Source: Nannochloropsis oceanica
Lineage: Eukaryota; Sar; Eustigmatophyceae; Eustigmatales; Monodopsidaceae
Assembly (NCBI GenBank): GCA_004519485.1
Contig: CP038118.1
Span: forward strand, 310,001 to 374,000
Length of the DNA stretch: 64,000 bases
Direction of reading: 5' to 3'
The notes under the pieces are model-generated. The model ran no database searches. It had not been told where the DNA came from and saw only the letters and a program-made list of their open reading frames with translations. The first letter of the stretch is position 1; every line of letters starts with the position of its first letter. The translations under genes and the position numbers were made by a program. This document shows positions 52,262-61,837 of the stretch, in pieces.

Positions 52262-53740
52262 CTACGACCCCGATAGGAGCTGCAACTCCTGGGCATTCGA
52301 ATAAAACACTTTCGCCTTCCCATCATCCGACCCCGTCAAAATCACGTCCATTCCGTCATCCCCGCAGTGTAAGGCAAAATCCAAAATCATATCCTCGTGC
52401 CCCGTCAACGCTAGCATTAACCCCCCACTCCTGGCGTCCCAAACCCTCACTACCCCGTCCGTCGCCGCCGTATAAATCAAAGGCAATGTTGCATGCCACT
52501 TCAACTTCACCACCCCTGGCATTCCCTCATGCACACATACATGCCGACAGCTAAAATTCCCCAAATCCCAAATTTTCAAGGTCCCGTCCATCCCTCCTGT
52601 TGCACACCAATTCATCCTCCCAGAAAACCCCACAGTCTCCACCGAGAAATTCCCTTCAACTTCCTGCTTCCCCCCCACCTCCCCCTCAACATCCTCCTCC
52701 TCCATAGGGGTCGGTCCTTCTCCTCCCCCCCCACCTCCTTCAGCCACTGCCTTGGGCTCACTATGCACCATTGTCGCCAGCACCCTCTTATTCACAGCAT
52801 GCATCAACCGCGCCGTCCCATCCATCCCCCCCGAAAGCAACAAGCCTGCATCTGTAGGATGACTTGTCAAGGCCGTTATCGGACCCTCATGGAAGCCATA
52901 CCCAGAAAAGACGTGCTTACACACACCAAGCTTCGGCCCCCATACCCTCACTGACCCATCCACCGACCCCGACACAATCAACCTACCATCATCCGTCCAT
53001 TTCCCCACAGTCACTCCATCCTCATGTCCAGTAAACACATGCACACATTCTCCCGTCGCTGCAAGCCACATCCAAACCGTTCCGTCCTTACTTCCTGCCA
53101 ACAACAAGTTCCCCTTGGGATGCCAATCCAGCCACTCAACATCCTCCGGCCCTTCCAAGGTACGAAGCAACGCCCGCGTCTTTGTGTCCCACACAAAAAT
53201 TTTGCCACTGTATGCACCAGTAGCGGCCAATGTACCGTCGCTGCTGAAACCGACGGCATTCACACTTTCTTCGTGGTTGCGGAGCTCCGTCACAGAGGAG
53301 GCAAGGGTAGAAGATGATGATGAGGACGCCACAGCTTCAGCTGTCGCTGTCGTAGTTAACTCCCAAAAAAATGCCCGGTCGTCCCCACCGCCTGTGAGCA
53401 TACAGCGAGAGTTGAGCGGGTGGATGGCCACGGCGTATATTGGGCCTGTGTGGTCTTCGAATGTCTGCGCTGCCATGTCTACTGACGGCTCCCGCCTCTC
53501 ATCCCTCCCCCCGCCCAACTCCTCCATGTGGCCGTCCTCATATTCTGCCACCAAACGTATACCCGGCGGCATCTCGATGGCATCTCCATCATTGTCATTA
53601 CCCTCGTCGCCTCCTTCGTCCTCGCTCTCCAGCGGTGGGGCCTCATCCACTGCAAACTCCTCCAGGACGTCCTCCGCAGAGATCATCAAAGGTGGCTCGG
53701 CGCCCTCCGGGGACTCTCCTTGGCCAACGTCCTGGTCCAT
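52262..53740 (-). CDS. AAMP/SQT1-type WD40 protein
   Basis: Single exon, 492 residues from the chosen start (MDQDVGQGES); the frame stays open to 53932. An acidic N-terminus of about 85 residues precedes eight WD40-type repeats, for example TGPIYAVAIHP ... RAFFWEL, ESVNAVGFSSDG ... GKIFVWD, DVEWLDWHPKGN ... GTVWMW, and TLKIWDLG. The motif EDVEWLDWHP is characteristic of AAMP and yeast Sqt1, the dedicated chaperone of ribosomal protein uL16 (Rpl10). A 40-residue acidic and Gly-rich insert lies between repeats five and six. Confidence 0.9.
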   Translation of the reverse strand: MDQDVGQGESPEGAEPPLMISAEDVLEEFAVDEAPPLESEDEGGDEGNDNDGDAIEMPPGIRLVAEYEDGHMEELGGGRDERREPSVDMAAQTFEDHTGPIYAVAIHPLNSRCMLTGGGDDRAFFWELTTTATAEAVASSSSSSTLASSVTELRNHEESVNAVGFSSDGTLAATGAYSGKIFVWDTKTRALLRTLEGPEDVEWLDWHPKGNLLLAGSKDGTVWMWLAATGECVHVFTGHEDGVTVGKWTDDGRLIVSGSVDGSVRVWGPKLGVCKHVFSGYGFHEGPITALTSHPTDAGLLLSGGMDGTARLMHAVNKRVLATMVHSEPKAVAEGGGGGGEGPTPMEEEDVEGEVGGKQEVEGNFSVETVGFSGRMNWCATGGMDGTLKIWDLGNFSCRHVCVHEGMPGVVKLKWHATLPLIYTAATDGVVRVWDARSGGLMLALTGHEDMILDFALHCGDDGMDVILTGSDDGKAKVFYSNAQELQLLSGS

Positions 53741-54399
53741 ATTGCGTAGGTCGTGTGTAGCTGTGTTACATGGTGCGTGCATGGACTTGTAAGTGAGAGT
53801 ATCTGAAGCCAAAAAGGTGATGAACGGTTGGCGGAACAAAGCAAACAGGTGATTGCCGCCGATTCTGACGGGATATTTTCTTGACGCTTTTTCTGGTCTT
53901 GAAACAGTGTAGGCAGCCAAGCACAAAAACAAGATACAGAGGACGAGTAGGGAGGCAAACTAGGCGGGATATCATACCAACCACCCACCCCGATTTCGTG
54001 CGTTCCTCTATCCTTTATGGTGTCGGGGGCCGGAACGGTATGGTAGGGGGTTGGTGGGGCGTTGACGGCCTTATCGCGTGTTACAAGGGCATGGCACCAA
54101 AAACAGAATATCTCATGAAGTAAAACGATTTGCCTTGCGAGACGGCCACCACCGTGCGCAGCAAGACGAGAGGAATCCAAAAACAAAGTTTTTACATCGA
54201 TCGATGTAACTAAGGGTGATGAGATGGAGCGGTGAGAGCTTCTCACGTGGCTGACCAATCCGCCCCCCCTCAAGTTCCAGCATCGTTGATCCCCTACATG
54301 GCAGGCATCAAACATCGATTTGTCAAGTATTTAAGATGCTATCAATTTGCTTTTGATTTCCTACCATATGATCACTTTTTTCGACGATATCTTTTGTTA
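53741..54399. other. Intergenic region
   Basis: About 660 bases upstream of AAMP. No coding frame accepted. Confidence 0.4.
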
Positions 54400-55140
54400 G
54401 CGCCGCTTGCTTGCCGACCCCGCCCCAGGCCCATCTTACCGCCGCTTCCCGTACAAACCCGACCCCCCTTCCCCATCGTCCTCCCCCTGACCCTCTCCCA
54501 CCGCTTCCTCTTCTCCACCCTCTTCCGCCTGCACCGCTACCGCTGCGCCGACCCCTCCCTGCTCCAACCCCACCCTCCCTGCTCCCTTGCCCTTGCCCCT
54601 CGGCTTGGACTTGCGCTCTTTGAGCTCGCCGCAGGTGGAGTGGTACTTAAGGAGAGCTGCCTTGACCATCTGTCCAGGCAGAAAGGCAAGCGCACGCCCT
54701 GGTTGTTGCCCTCCGCCTTAAGGAGGTCCCGCACCTCTGCCAGCTTCTTTTCCACCAGGGCCAGCGTGTCCTCCCTCAAATCGTAGGGCTTCCTACCCCG
54801 CGTTCCCAAAGAGATGAGCTGGTGCAGCTCCTCCGGCAGAGCCCTCTCCCGCCGCCGCGGATAAGAGGTGGCTGGTCAGCATGCCGCATTCGCCGTTGCT
54901 GACAGCCCTGCTCGCCTTCTCCAAATCCCCCCGCAAATACATGCGTTCGTACCCTAGGTACGTGAGGCCGCCATGGCTATTCACCTCAAAGTAGTCCTTC
55001 AGCTGCTACGACACGCCCTGCCATATTGTGATGGGCTCCCATGGACTTGCCGCAGAATTCCAATTGCTTGCCGCGGCCAAGGACGAAGAAGAAGCCATCC
55101 GCTTCTTTACCACGCAACCACCACAAAGCCCTGTTTGACG
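54400..55140 (-). pseudogene. Decayed gene of unknown family
   Basis: The minus strand has protein-like stretches scattered over all three frames, such as GGLTYLGYERMYLRGDLEKA, KPYDLREDTLALVEKKLAEV and MVKAALLKYHSTCGELKERK. None is long enough to be a gene alone. Codon-like composition contrasts with the AT-rich flank after 55140. This looks like an old, inactivated copy with several breaks. The parent family is not recognised. Confidence 0.5.
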
Positions 55141-56122
55141 ATTATATAGTATTATGAGTACATCAATCAAATGGCTCTTTATCGTAAGAAATGGGGCAGA
55201 ATTTGTTCAATGAGGACCCCCCCCCCTTTCATAGGGCTTATCGCGTGTTAAGCACGGGGTCGCCTTCCGTCATTCGTTCCGCCCTTTGTGTGGTGTTACC
55301 GTTTTGCTACCATTGAATCAGCACATTGTTACTCAAAACTGAAAATTATATGATTTAAATGGAAAAGAAAGTGTGCTGGAAGCAAAAATAGGAAAATTAG
55401 TTTCGATTCTTAATCGAGCTACCCATTCCTTGTCTGTCAAGAAAAGGAGCAATTGTCAAGCAAATATCATTTTGAGGCAGTGAAAATTGGTTCTGTGCGG
55501 CACTATATACGCGGTCGGCAGTTGTGCAGTTAGAAATGGGGCATAATAGTTTGCATTCTTCTTCCAGCTGGCGTATGCGTGTTCTTCCTGTCCCTTCCCT
55601 CTTTCTCTCTCTTTACTCTTTTTGTTTGTGTTACTTTGATCACGCGCTCAGGCACAACATTACTTGGCCCTCCGCGATCTCTTGTTCCGCTCTGCCACAT
55701 TGATATTACATACATGGTACTAATGAGGCTCAGTTGGTTGTTCGTCGCGCTAGTGCTTCACTCACTCGGAAGATTAACTTACTGTTGTGCCACCACTCAC
55801 GCGTCACGTGGGTTGCAGCCACTATCTTCCGGCTACCTACCTTCAATCTGTAACGAATGCATGGGCGAGTAAGACGGAACCACGACTTTCCCCGCTTCTC
55901 CTCTGTCATTCTGTCTTGTTGTCTCTAAAACCTCGGTCTCTGCTTGCTTACGTCTGCCTCTCTGTCTGCTTCTTCGTGCTTCTCTCTGTTTGTTTGTTTC
56001 TTGTCTCTGTCTGTTTCTTAAGTATCATGATTCTCTCTTCTCATAACCCGCCTTCCTCTTCTTGCCTCTTCGCCTTATTATAAGTCTCATATCACTCTGT
56101 CTCTTCTAGTGTTATCGCTCAC
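55141..56122. repeat. AT-rich flank with copy of the array's spacer repeat
   Basis: 55430-55605 resembles 58990-59165 and 62641-62816: shared pieces include TGTCAAGCAAATA, CACTATATACGCGGTCGGC and CATTCTTCTTCCAG. The repeat lies beyond the 3' end of the dynamin gene, as it does beyond the relic in the next unit. It therefore marks the boundary of an older duplication unit. No gene. Confidence 0.7.
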
Positions 56123-58279
56123 TTACAACATGTCCAACTTCTTCATCAAATCTGTCAAAGACGCCTTTCGTTCCACCCTTTGCTGTCGCTGTTGGATCTT
56201 CCACAACTCCTCCGACATGACCGTACGAAGCTTCGTTTCATCGTTATATTTCTCCGCCACCATGGACACCAAATCACGCCTAAACTCATTCAAAATCACG
56301 TTTCGAATGTTCATAGGAATTGCGTAAAACACCCGTCGCAACAACAAGCGCACATAGGCATCCAACGCCAACTCCCGCATACGCGTATCCCTCGTCGAGT
56401 CAACTCGACTCAAACCATTTCTTCCCACGTCTCGCTCACTCGGACTCAGCACCTCCGACATCTCCGCCGACCAGTGCAACTGTTGATTTGGCTGCTCTCC
56501 CGACGGCGCCACCTTTCCAAACCCCAGCCCCCCCCCGGACTTACCCGCCATATTAAGAGCTACTTCTCGTTCGACGGCATTCAGATCCGCCTCATTCAAG
56601 AAGCACCAGTTCATCTCGGAGGCCACAATCCGACCAAGCACCCTCTCTGCTTCCCCTTTCTTCTTCTGCAAGAGCAAGTTAATCTCATGCTTCACACTCT
56701 CGACCAACCACGGGAACTCCTGGAATTTCTCCTGCACCAGCACATGCGTCACTTCCTTCAACTGCAGGGTCGCCTCTCCAAGCAGGGCAGTGGCATACGC
56801 ACGCAGCACAGGGCCGCACACCTCCCTCACCGACTTCCGAAACAAATCATGCGACATCGTCTCCCGGCTCACATATACCCGCGGCTCAGTAGTCGTCCCT
56901 TCTACCTCCCCCTCTGACGGGTTCAACCAAGGGCCCACCTTGCCTGCAACAGCTGCCGGCAAGGCTCTCCGCGCCTCCTCTTCATGCTTTTTGATCGCAC
57001 CTGTCAGACGGGCACCTAAGTTGAGCTGTCGATCCTTCCGGGTGTCACTGCTCAGAGCCAACTCCCCAATTTCAAAACCCAGGCTATTCGCATCCGTGCA
57101 AAGCTTCCTGAAGAATTCTTGATGGTCGGACAGCAGCTTTCCTCCCATCCCCTTCTTCCCTTCCGGCTCTGCCGCAGCCTCCTCCTCCTCCTCTTTCTCC
57201 AGCTCCCGTAGCTCTGCATGCAGCCGACGACAGACATCCGGAACAAGGTGCCCGATGGCATTGCACTGGTAATCCACAATTAATTTCTTCAATGTCACCG
57301 AGCCCCATCTTTCCGGCCTCAAGCCTGCCAGCAACGGGTTGGTCGTGAAAAGGGCATGCTCCTTCTCCAATAATTGCTTGCGAGTCTTATGCTTCTCCTT
57401 CTCGTTGGCCAAACGCACAGCAATATACCCTAAAGGAAGACTTACGCCTGTATGGCTGGTCATTTGAAGCTTCTCCACTGCCTCCATCTCTTTTTGAACA
57501 AGGTCTGTCTTGGTCACCACCCCGATGGTTCGCCGACTCTCCGGGTCAACCCTCTTGGCCAACGCCATGGGAAACGCCCGCTCAAACACATCTACCAAGG
57601 GCAGTACCACCAAAATCAGGCTGTTGGGTTCATCACGCATAAACTCCTCCGCCACACGGACGGATTCCGGATCTTTTTCATCCACTCCCGGCAAATCCAC
57701 CACCGTATACGCCGTTCCCGAAGGCCGTACCACCTTGACATAGATCGCCTGTCCCCTCTCCTCTTCCCCAATCCGCCTCTCTGTGTCTCCGTTCAATTTG
57801 GCGAGCACACGGGACAGGTCCTCCAGCTTAGAGACACGCTGGGTGCTGGTCTTGTCCGGGGAGCAAGCAGGATCGACGGTGCTGACCAGGGCGTAGGTTG
57901 CCTCGGTGGTGGGATCGGAGGAGATCTGCATCTTGATGGGGCGCCTAGTGCTGTCCGAGGCAGAGGAATGCGGGAAAGGCATCCCTGTCAAGGCATGCAG
58001 GATCGAAGATTTGCCGGCACCGTGGGCACCCATGACGATGATTCCCGGGGCTTTGACTTGTTTGTTAAGAGGCCAGAGGATGGAGAGGTCGTCGATGAAG
58101 TCTGTCTTGGCCTGGAGGGGGGCCTCGAGTACGTCAAGTTCCCATCCCATTGCCGTGTCGACGGAGCCCTTACGTTCGCGCCCGCTAGTATCGAAGGCAT
58201 CTTTGCCCGATTGACTGCCCCAGGAAAGCCGCCGGAGAGAGACGGCACCCTTTGTCTCTGCCGACAGTACCGATGCCAT
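56123..58279 (-). CDS. Dynamin-superfamily GTPase, canonical copy
   Basis: Single exon, 718 residues from the start MASVLSAETK; the frame stays open to an upstream ATG at 58387. GTPase motifs are intact: P-loop GAHGAGKS (84-91), switch-1 Thr in STRRP (T111), DLPG (195-198) and TKTD (256-259). A middle/stalk region follows with long helices, then a GED-like C-terminal region (YVRLLLRRVFYAIPMNIRN ... NEFRRDLVSMVAEKYNDE). No PH or transmembrane segment is visible. That layout is closest to Mx or other small dynamin-like proteins, which oligomerise on membranes or on viral particles. Its cellular role is unknown. It heads an array of paralogues on the same strand. Confidence 0.93.
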   Translation of the reverse strand: MASVLSAETKGAVSLRRLSWGSQSGKDAFDTSGRERKGSVDTAMGWELDVLEAPLQAKTDFIDDLSILWPLNKQVKAPGIIVMGAHGAGKSSILHALTGMPFPHSSASDSTRRPIKMQISSDPTTEATYALVSTVDPACSPDKTSTQRVSKLEDLSRVLAKLNGDTERRIGEEERGQAIYVKVVRPSGTAYTVVDLPGVDEKDPESVRVAEEFMRDEPNSLILVVLPLVDVFERAFPMALAKRVDPESRRTIGVVTKTDLVQKEMEAVEKLQMTSHTGVSLPLGYIAVRLANEKEKHKTRKQLLEKEHALFTTNPLLAGLRPERWGSVTLKKLIVDYQCNAIGHLVPDVCRRLHAELRELEKEEEEEAAAEPEGKKGMGGKLLSDHQEFFRKLCTDANSLGFEIGELALSSDTRKDRQLNLGARLTGAIKKHEEEARRALPAAVAGKVGPWLNPSEGEVEGTTTEPRVYVSRETMSHDLFRKSVREVCGPVLRAYATALLGEATLQLKEVTHVLVQEKFQEFPWLVESVKHEINLLLQKKKGEAERVLGRIVASEMNWCFLNEADLNAVEREVALNMAGKSGGGLGFGKVAPSGEQPNQQLHWSAEMSEVLSPSERDVGRNGLSRVDSTRDTRMRELALDAYVRLLLRRVFYAIPMNIRNVILNEFRRDLVSMVAEKYNDETKLRTVMSEELWKIQQRQQRVERKASLTDLMKKLDML

Positions 58280-59388
58280 CTCTTGGTGTGTAGCTGGATT
58301 CTTAGACTGCTGTGTGGCTTGTGGCTGGGGTGGTGTATGTGGGTACGAGTGAGAGCGCGTATTGCAGACGTCGGCCAATATACCCACACCAGTCCCCGTC
58401 CCTCGGAAGCAAATAGAACAGCCGGGATCTGCAGAGAAGGGTCAAATCGTCGGCCTGTGGGGAAACCCAAAAAAACGAAGGACTCCTTGATTGGACACAC
58501 TCACACACACGCGTCATTGCCTTCTGTGTCTGTCCGTCTTTATAGAGGTAGCTGGCGATGCGAGTACCACACGTAGATCACGCGACATACACTTGCGAAT
58601 GGCAGCGATAACGTACGAGCGGAGGGGCAGGCAGGGAAGCACAGAAAAGCGCAGTTAATGCCGTGACGTTTGGGGCCGTTAGATTTTGAAAATCGGGTTT
58701 TAGTTGGTTCATAGGCATTTTTTTTCTTCCCGTCCAATGGGCAATAGGGTGTCAGCATCCTATTGAATGGCAATGTAGATCGCATACTTGAGAGAACCCA
58801 GGCATCAAATGCCTACGCATGTCCTTGCTGTACCGAGGGTCATTAGCTTTCATCGCAGCTTGAGCTTGTGCTTCGCTGCGAGTCGACTCCATGGTGTGGT
58901 TCAGCAGTGATTCTTTTTCGTGGCTTACGAAAAAGGGCATGTCCTGGAGAATGAGCTTCTGTTTCCTTTCAAGCTGTCAATAGCTTGTCCGTGTCAAGAA
59001 AGCGAGCAGTTGTCAAGCAAATACCACGTTTGGAGCAGTGAAAATATAGTTCTTTGTTGTTTACAGCAGCGACACTATATACGCGGTCGGCAGTTGTAAG
59101 GGTGCATAATAGTTTACATTCTTCTTCCAGTTGGTGTGTGCATGTTATATATCCTGTCTCTTCCCTCTTGAAGGCCGTCTTGTTGTTTTTTACTTCATCA
59201 TCCGTTTGGGGATAAATCGTCTTTCTATCCCTGTCTGCCTCCCTTTTTCATTGCATCCGCTTTGACATTGTCTCTGTCTGTTTCTGTCTGCCGCTGTATG
59301 CCACTCTTTGTCATGACCTCCCCCTCTTCATCATTGTCTCTGTTTCGCATCCTTTACCTCGCATTTTCCTCTTTGTTTCTTCGCTTTC
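58280..59388. other. Inter-gene part of the dynamin array
   Basis: About 1.1 kb. Holds the promoter side of the canonical dynamin gene, and a minus-strand frame of about 70 codons near 58752-58967 (DMPFFVSHEKESLLNHTMES, then KANDPRYSKDMRRHLMPGF) with a possible donor after it. That peptide looks protein-like but is too short to name. The spacer repeat follows at 58990-59165. All of it except the first 30 bases recurs 3651 bases later. Confidence 0.5.
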
Positions 59389-60348
59389 TTACAACGTATT
59401 GAACTTCTTCATCAAATCTATCAAAGACGCCGCCATGTGACATACGCACGCAGCACAGGCTTGCACAACCTCTCTAATCGACGTCCGAAATAAACCATGC
59501 GCATGCGCCATCGTCGATCGACTTGCTGTCGGCTTACTTGTATAAAAATATCTATGTTGATAATAAGTATACATACATACCAACGGTGCAATCCTGAGAA
59601 TCCCTGCCAACACTTAACTCCGACTCAACCTACGACAGCAAGTCCAACCTGCCCATCACCTCCTCCAACGCTGCCTTGCGCATAGCGCGCTGCTGGCGGC
59701 TCTGTTCGGCCCACAGCTCTTCAGACATGAGCGCGCGGAGCTTGATATCGTCGTTATACTTGGCCGCCACGACAGACATCAGATCATGCCTGAACTCATT
59801 GATCATAACGTTCCTCGTATTCGTCGGAATCGCATAGAATACACGCCGCAGTAGCAACTGCACATAGTAATGAAGCGTGCACTGCATCACCTGCAGCTCT
59901 CTCGAGTGGCTCGACTGCAAAAACACCTTGCCACTTTTGCTCCTCCCCAGCCCCCCCTCTCCCCCCGCCCCCCCTCCAGCCCCCCCCTCCACCCCGAGCG
60001 CATCCCACATGTCATCCGCCTCCATCCTCCCCGCACTCTCTCCTCTCTCGTTGGCCGCCACATTCTTCTCAATTTGTTGTGAAATGAACGCCAAATCCAC
60101 TTCATCGACAAAATTCCAATTCAGCTCCGCTTCTAACAGCCTCCCCACCAACCTTTCTGCCTCTTCCTTCTTCGCCGCCTGTACCTGCGTCACATCCCTC
60201 ATCAACGCCTCAAGCAGCCGCGTATACGGCCTGAACCTCTCCCCCACCAGCTCCTGCGCCGTGTACTGAAGCATATCGTCCATATCCTGGATCACCCCCC
60301 TCGCATACACTCGCAACACAGGGAAAACCAACTCACGAATCGCCTTCC
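58309..60348. repeat. Tandem duplication, first copy
   Basis: About 2.04 kb that recurs at 61960-64000 with an offset of 3651. Only two differences were noticed: one base near 58337 and one extra C in a C-run near 59951. Window position 64000 corresponds to 60348, so the second copy continues beyond the window. Confidence 0.95.
59389..59613 (-). pseudogene. Dynamin relic
   Basis: The peptide AHAHGLFRTSIREVVQACAA matches the canonical gene's SHDLFRKSVREVCGPVLRAY. It is joined to SLIDLMKKFNTL, which matches that gene's last residues SLTDLMKKLDML. About 180 codons between these two points of the parent are missing. It is a collapsed end of a third dynamin gene. The same relic recurs at 63040-63264. 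Confidence 0.85.
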
Positions 60349-61837
60349 TAAAGACAGGATGCATCAGATAATTCGCATTCGCAATCACCCCCCTAAACTC
60401 CCCCATCTCCTTATTCAACCACTCAGCCACCTCTGCAGATGTATAGCTAGGCAACGCCCTCCTGGCCTCGGCCTCCCTCCCTTCCACTGCAAGTTGGTAT
60501 CGAGGCCCCAGATTAAGCTTGCGGTCTTGCCGCGAACTACTGTTGTCGGCCAACTCCTTCACATCAAACATAACGAAGGTCATCTCCGAACACAGCCTAC
60601 TAAACACGTCCTCAAACTGATCAAAAACAACAGCAGGGGCCACCGGATGTCCTTGCGCCTTACTCATGTGCTTCTGCTGGTGCGCGTGCTGGTGATGGTA
60701 CTGCTCCTGGTGGAGGTCTGCGCTCAACTCCTCAATCTCTGTTCGTATCGCCTGGCTCAGCTCTGGAAGGCGCTGTGTGATACCATTCTTCTGATAATTC
60801 AATACCAACGACTTGAGAGAGGCCAATCCCCACCTCTCCTGTCGTAGACCTTTCAGCAAGGGGTTGGACGAGAAGAAGGCATGTTCAAATTGCATAACTT
60901 CCTGTCGATTAGCCGCAGAGTTGTTGGGGTCCGCGGCACAGACGGCCACATAACCCAGTGGAAGGACAAGGGGCTTGTTGCTGTTCATTTGCAGCTTTTC
61001 GACGATCCCCATGTCTTTGGTGACCAGGTGTGCTTTGGTCACGACCCCGATAGTGCGCTTGGAAGCAGGGTCGAGGCGCTTGGCGAGATGGATGATGTCA
61101 GCATGGTCAAACACGTCCTTGATTGACAGAACGGCCAAAATGAGCTTGTTGGGATCCTCATCTTCCTCTAAAACGCGGCGAAGATAAGCTTCTTGTGCAG
61201 CGTCGGGCGGACAGCTGAAAGCAGGGAAGTCAATGATGGTGTAGGTGGGGCCGGAGGGACGCACGACGCGCACATATATCAACCCAGCACTACTCTCGGT
61301 GATCGACTCGCTATGGCGATCTGGCATGTAGCGTGATGGTTGCTCAACGTACACTCTCTCCTCTTCCTCGATGGTGGCATCCGAGGCCTCATCTTTGTCT
61401 TCCATAAAATGACCTGTAGCCGGTCGGAAGCTTCCAGCCACGTTCATCTGCTCGTTGAGTTTGACAAGCGCCGCAGGCAAATCAGCCGCGTTTTCCAGAC
61501 GCTTCGTATTTTGCTTGAATAGAGGGTCACTGCCACTGACGAGGACATATTCCTTGACGCAGGTGGGATCGCAGACAATCTTGACCTTGACAGGGCGTCG
61601 CAGCCCGCTTGCCCGTGACAAAGGCACGCCAGTCAGGGATTCGAGGACGGTGGACTTGCCCGCGCCCTGCATGCCGATGGCCACGACGCCCGATGCTTGC
61701 ACGGTAATGGGGAGTACCTTTTTAATGTCGTCGATCAGATCCGTCTTTTCCGTCAAGTGCGTCTCCAGGCTGGTCAAGTCCGTGGGAGTGGCGTCGAGGG
61801 ACTTGCCCCGCGACTTTGACCTGCCCGAGCGAAACAT
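59630..61837 (-). CDS. Dynamin-superfamily protein with altered GTPase motifs
   Basis: Single exon, 735 residues from MFRSGRSKSR (the frame stays open to an upstream ATG at 62038). It is a diverged paralogue of the gene at 56123-58279, with the same order of GTPase domain, stalk and GED (LLLRRVFYAIPTNTRNVMIN). The P-loop is kept (GMQGAGKS, 55-62). Three other sites differ: the switch-1 Thr is Leu (SGLRRP), DLPG is DFPA, and TKTD is TKAH. Those positions are needed for Mg/GTP hydrolysis and guanine choice in known dynamins, so this may be a weak or inactive GTPase. A poly-Gly stretch near residue 630 falls on C-runs in the DNA. Confidence 0.9.
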   Translation of the reverse strand: MFRSGRSKSRGKSLDATPTDLTSLETHLTEKTDLIDDIKKVLPITVQASGVVAIGMQGAGKSTVLESLTGVPLSRASGLRRPVKVKIVCDPTCVKEYVLVSGSDPLFKQNTKRLENAADLPAALVKLNEQMNVAGSFRPATGHFMEDKDEASDATIEEEERVYVEQPSRYMPDRHSESITESSAGLIYVRVVRPSGPTYTIIDFPAFSCPPDAAQEAYLRRVLEEDEDPNKLILAVLSIKDVFDHADIIHLAKRLDPASKRTIGVVTKAHLVTKDMGIVEKLQMNSNKPLVLPLGYVAVCAADPNNSAANRQEVMQFEHAFFSSNPLLKGLRQERWGLASLKSLVLNYQKNGITQRLPELSQAIRTEIEELSADLHQEQYHHQHAHQQKHMSKAQGHPVAPAVVFDQFEDVFSRLCSEMTFVMFDVKELADNSSSRQDRKLNLGPRYQLAVEGREAEARRALPSYTSAEVAEWLNKEMGEFRGVIANANYLMHPVFRKAIRELVFPVLRVYARGVIQDMDDMLQYTAQELVGERFRPYTRLLEALMRDVTQVQAAKKEEAERLVGRLLEAELNWNFVDEVDLAFISQQIEKNVAANERGESAGRMEADDMWDALGVEGGAGGGAGGEGGLGRSKSGKVFLQSSHSRELQVMQCTLHYYVQLLLRRVFYAIPTNTRNVMINEFRHDLMSVVAAKYNDDIKLRALMSEELWAEQSRQQRAMRKAALEEVMGRLDLLS

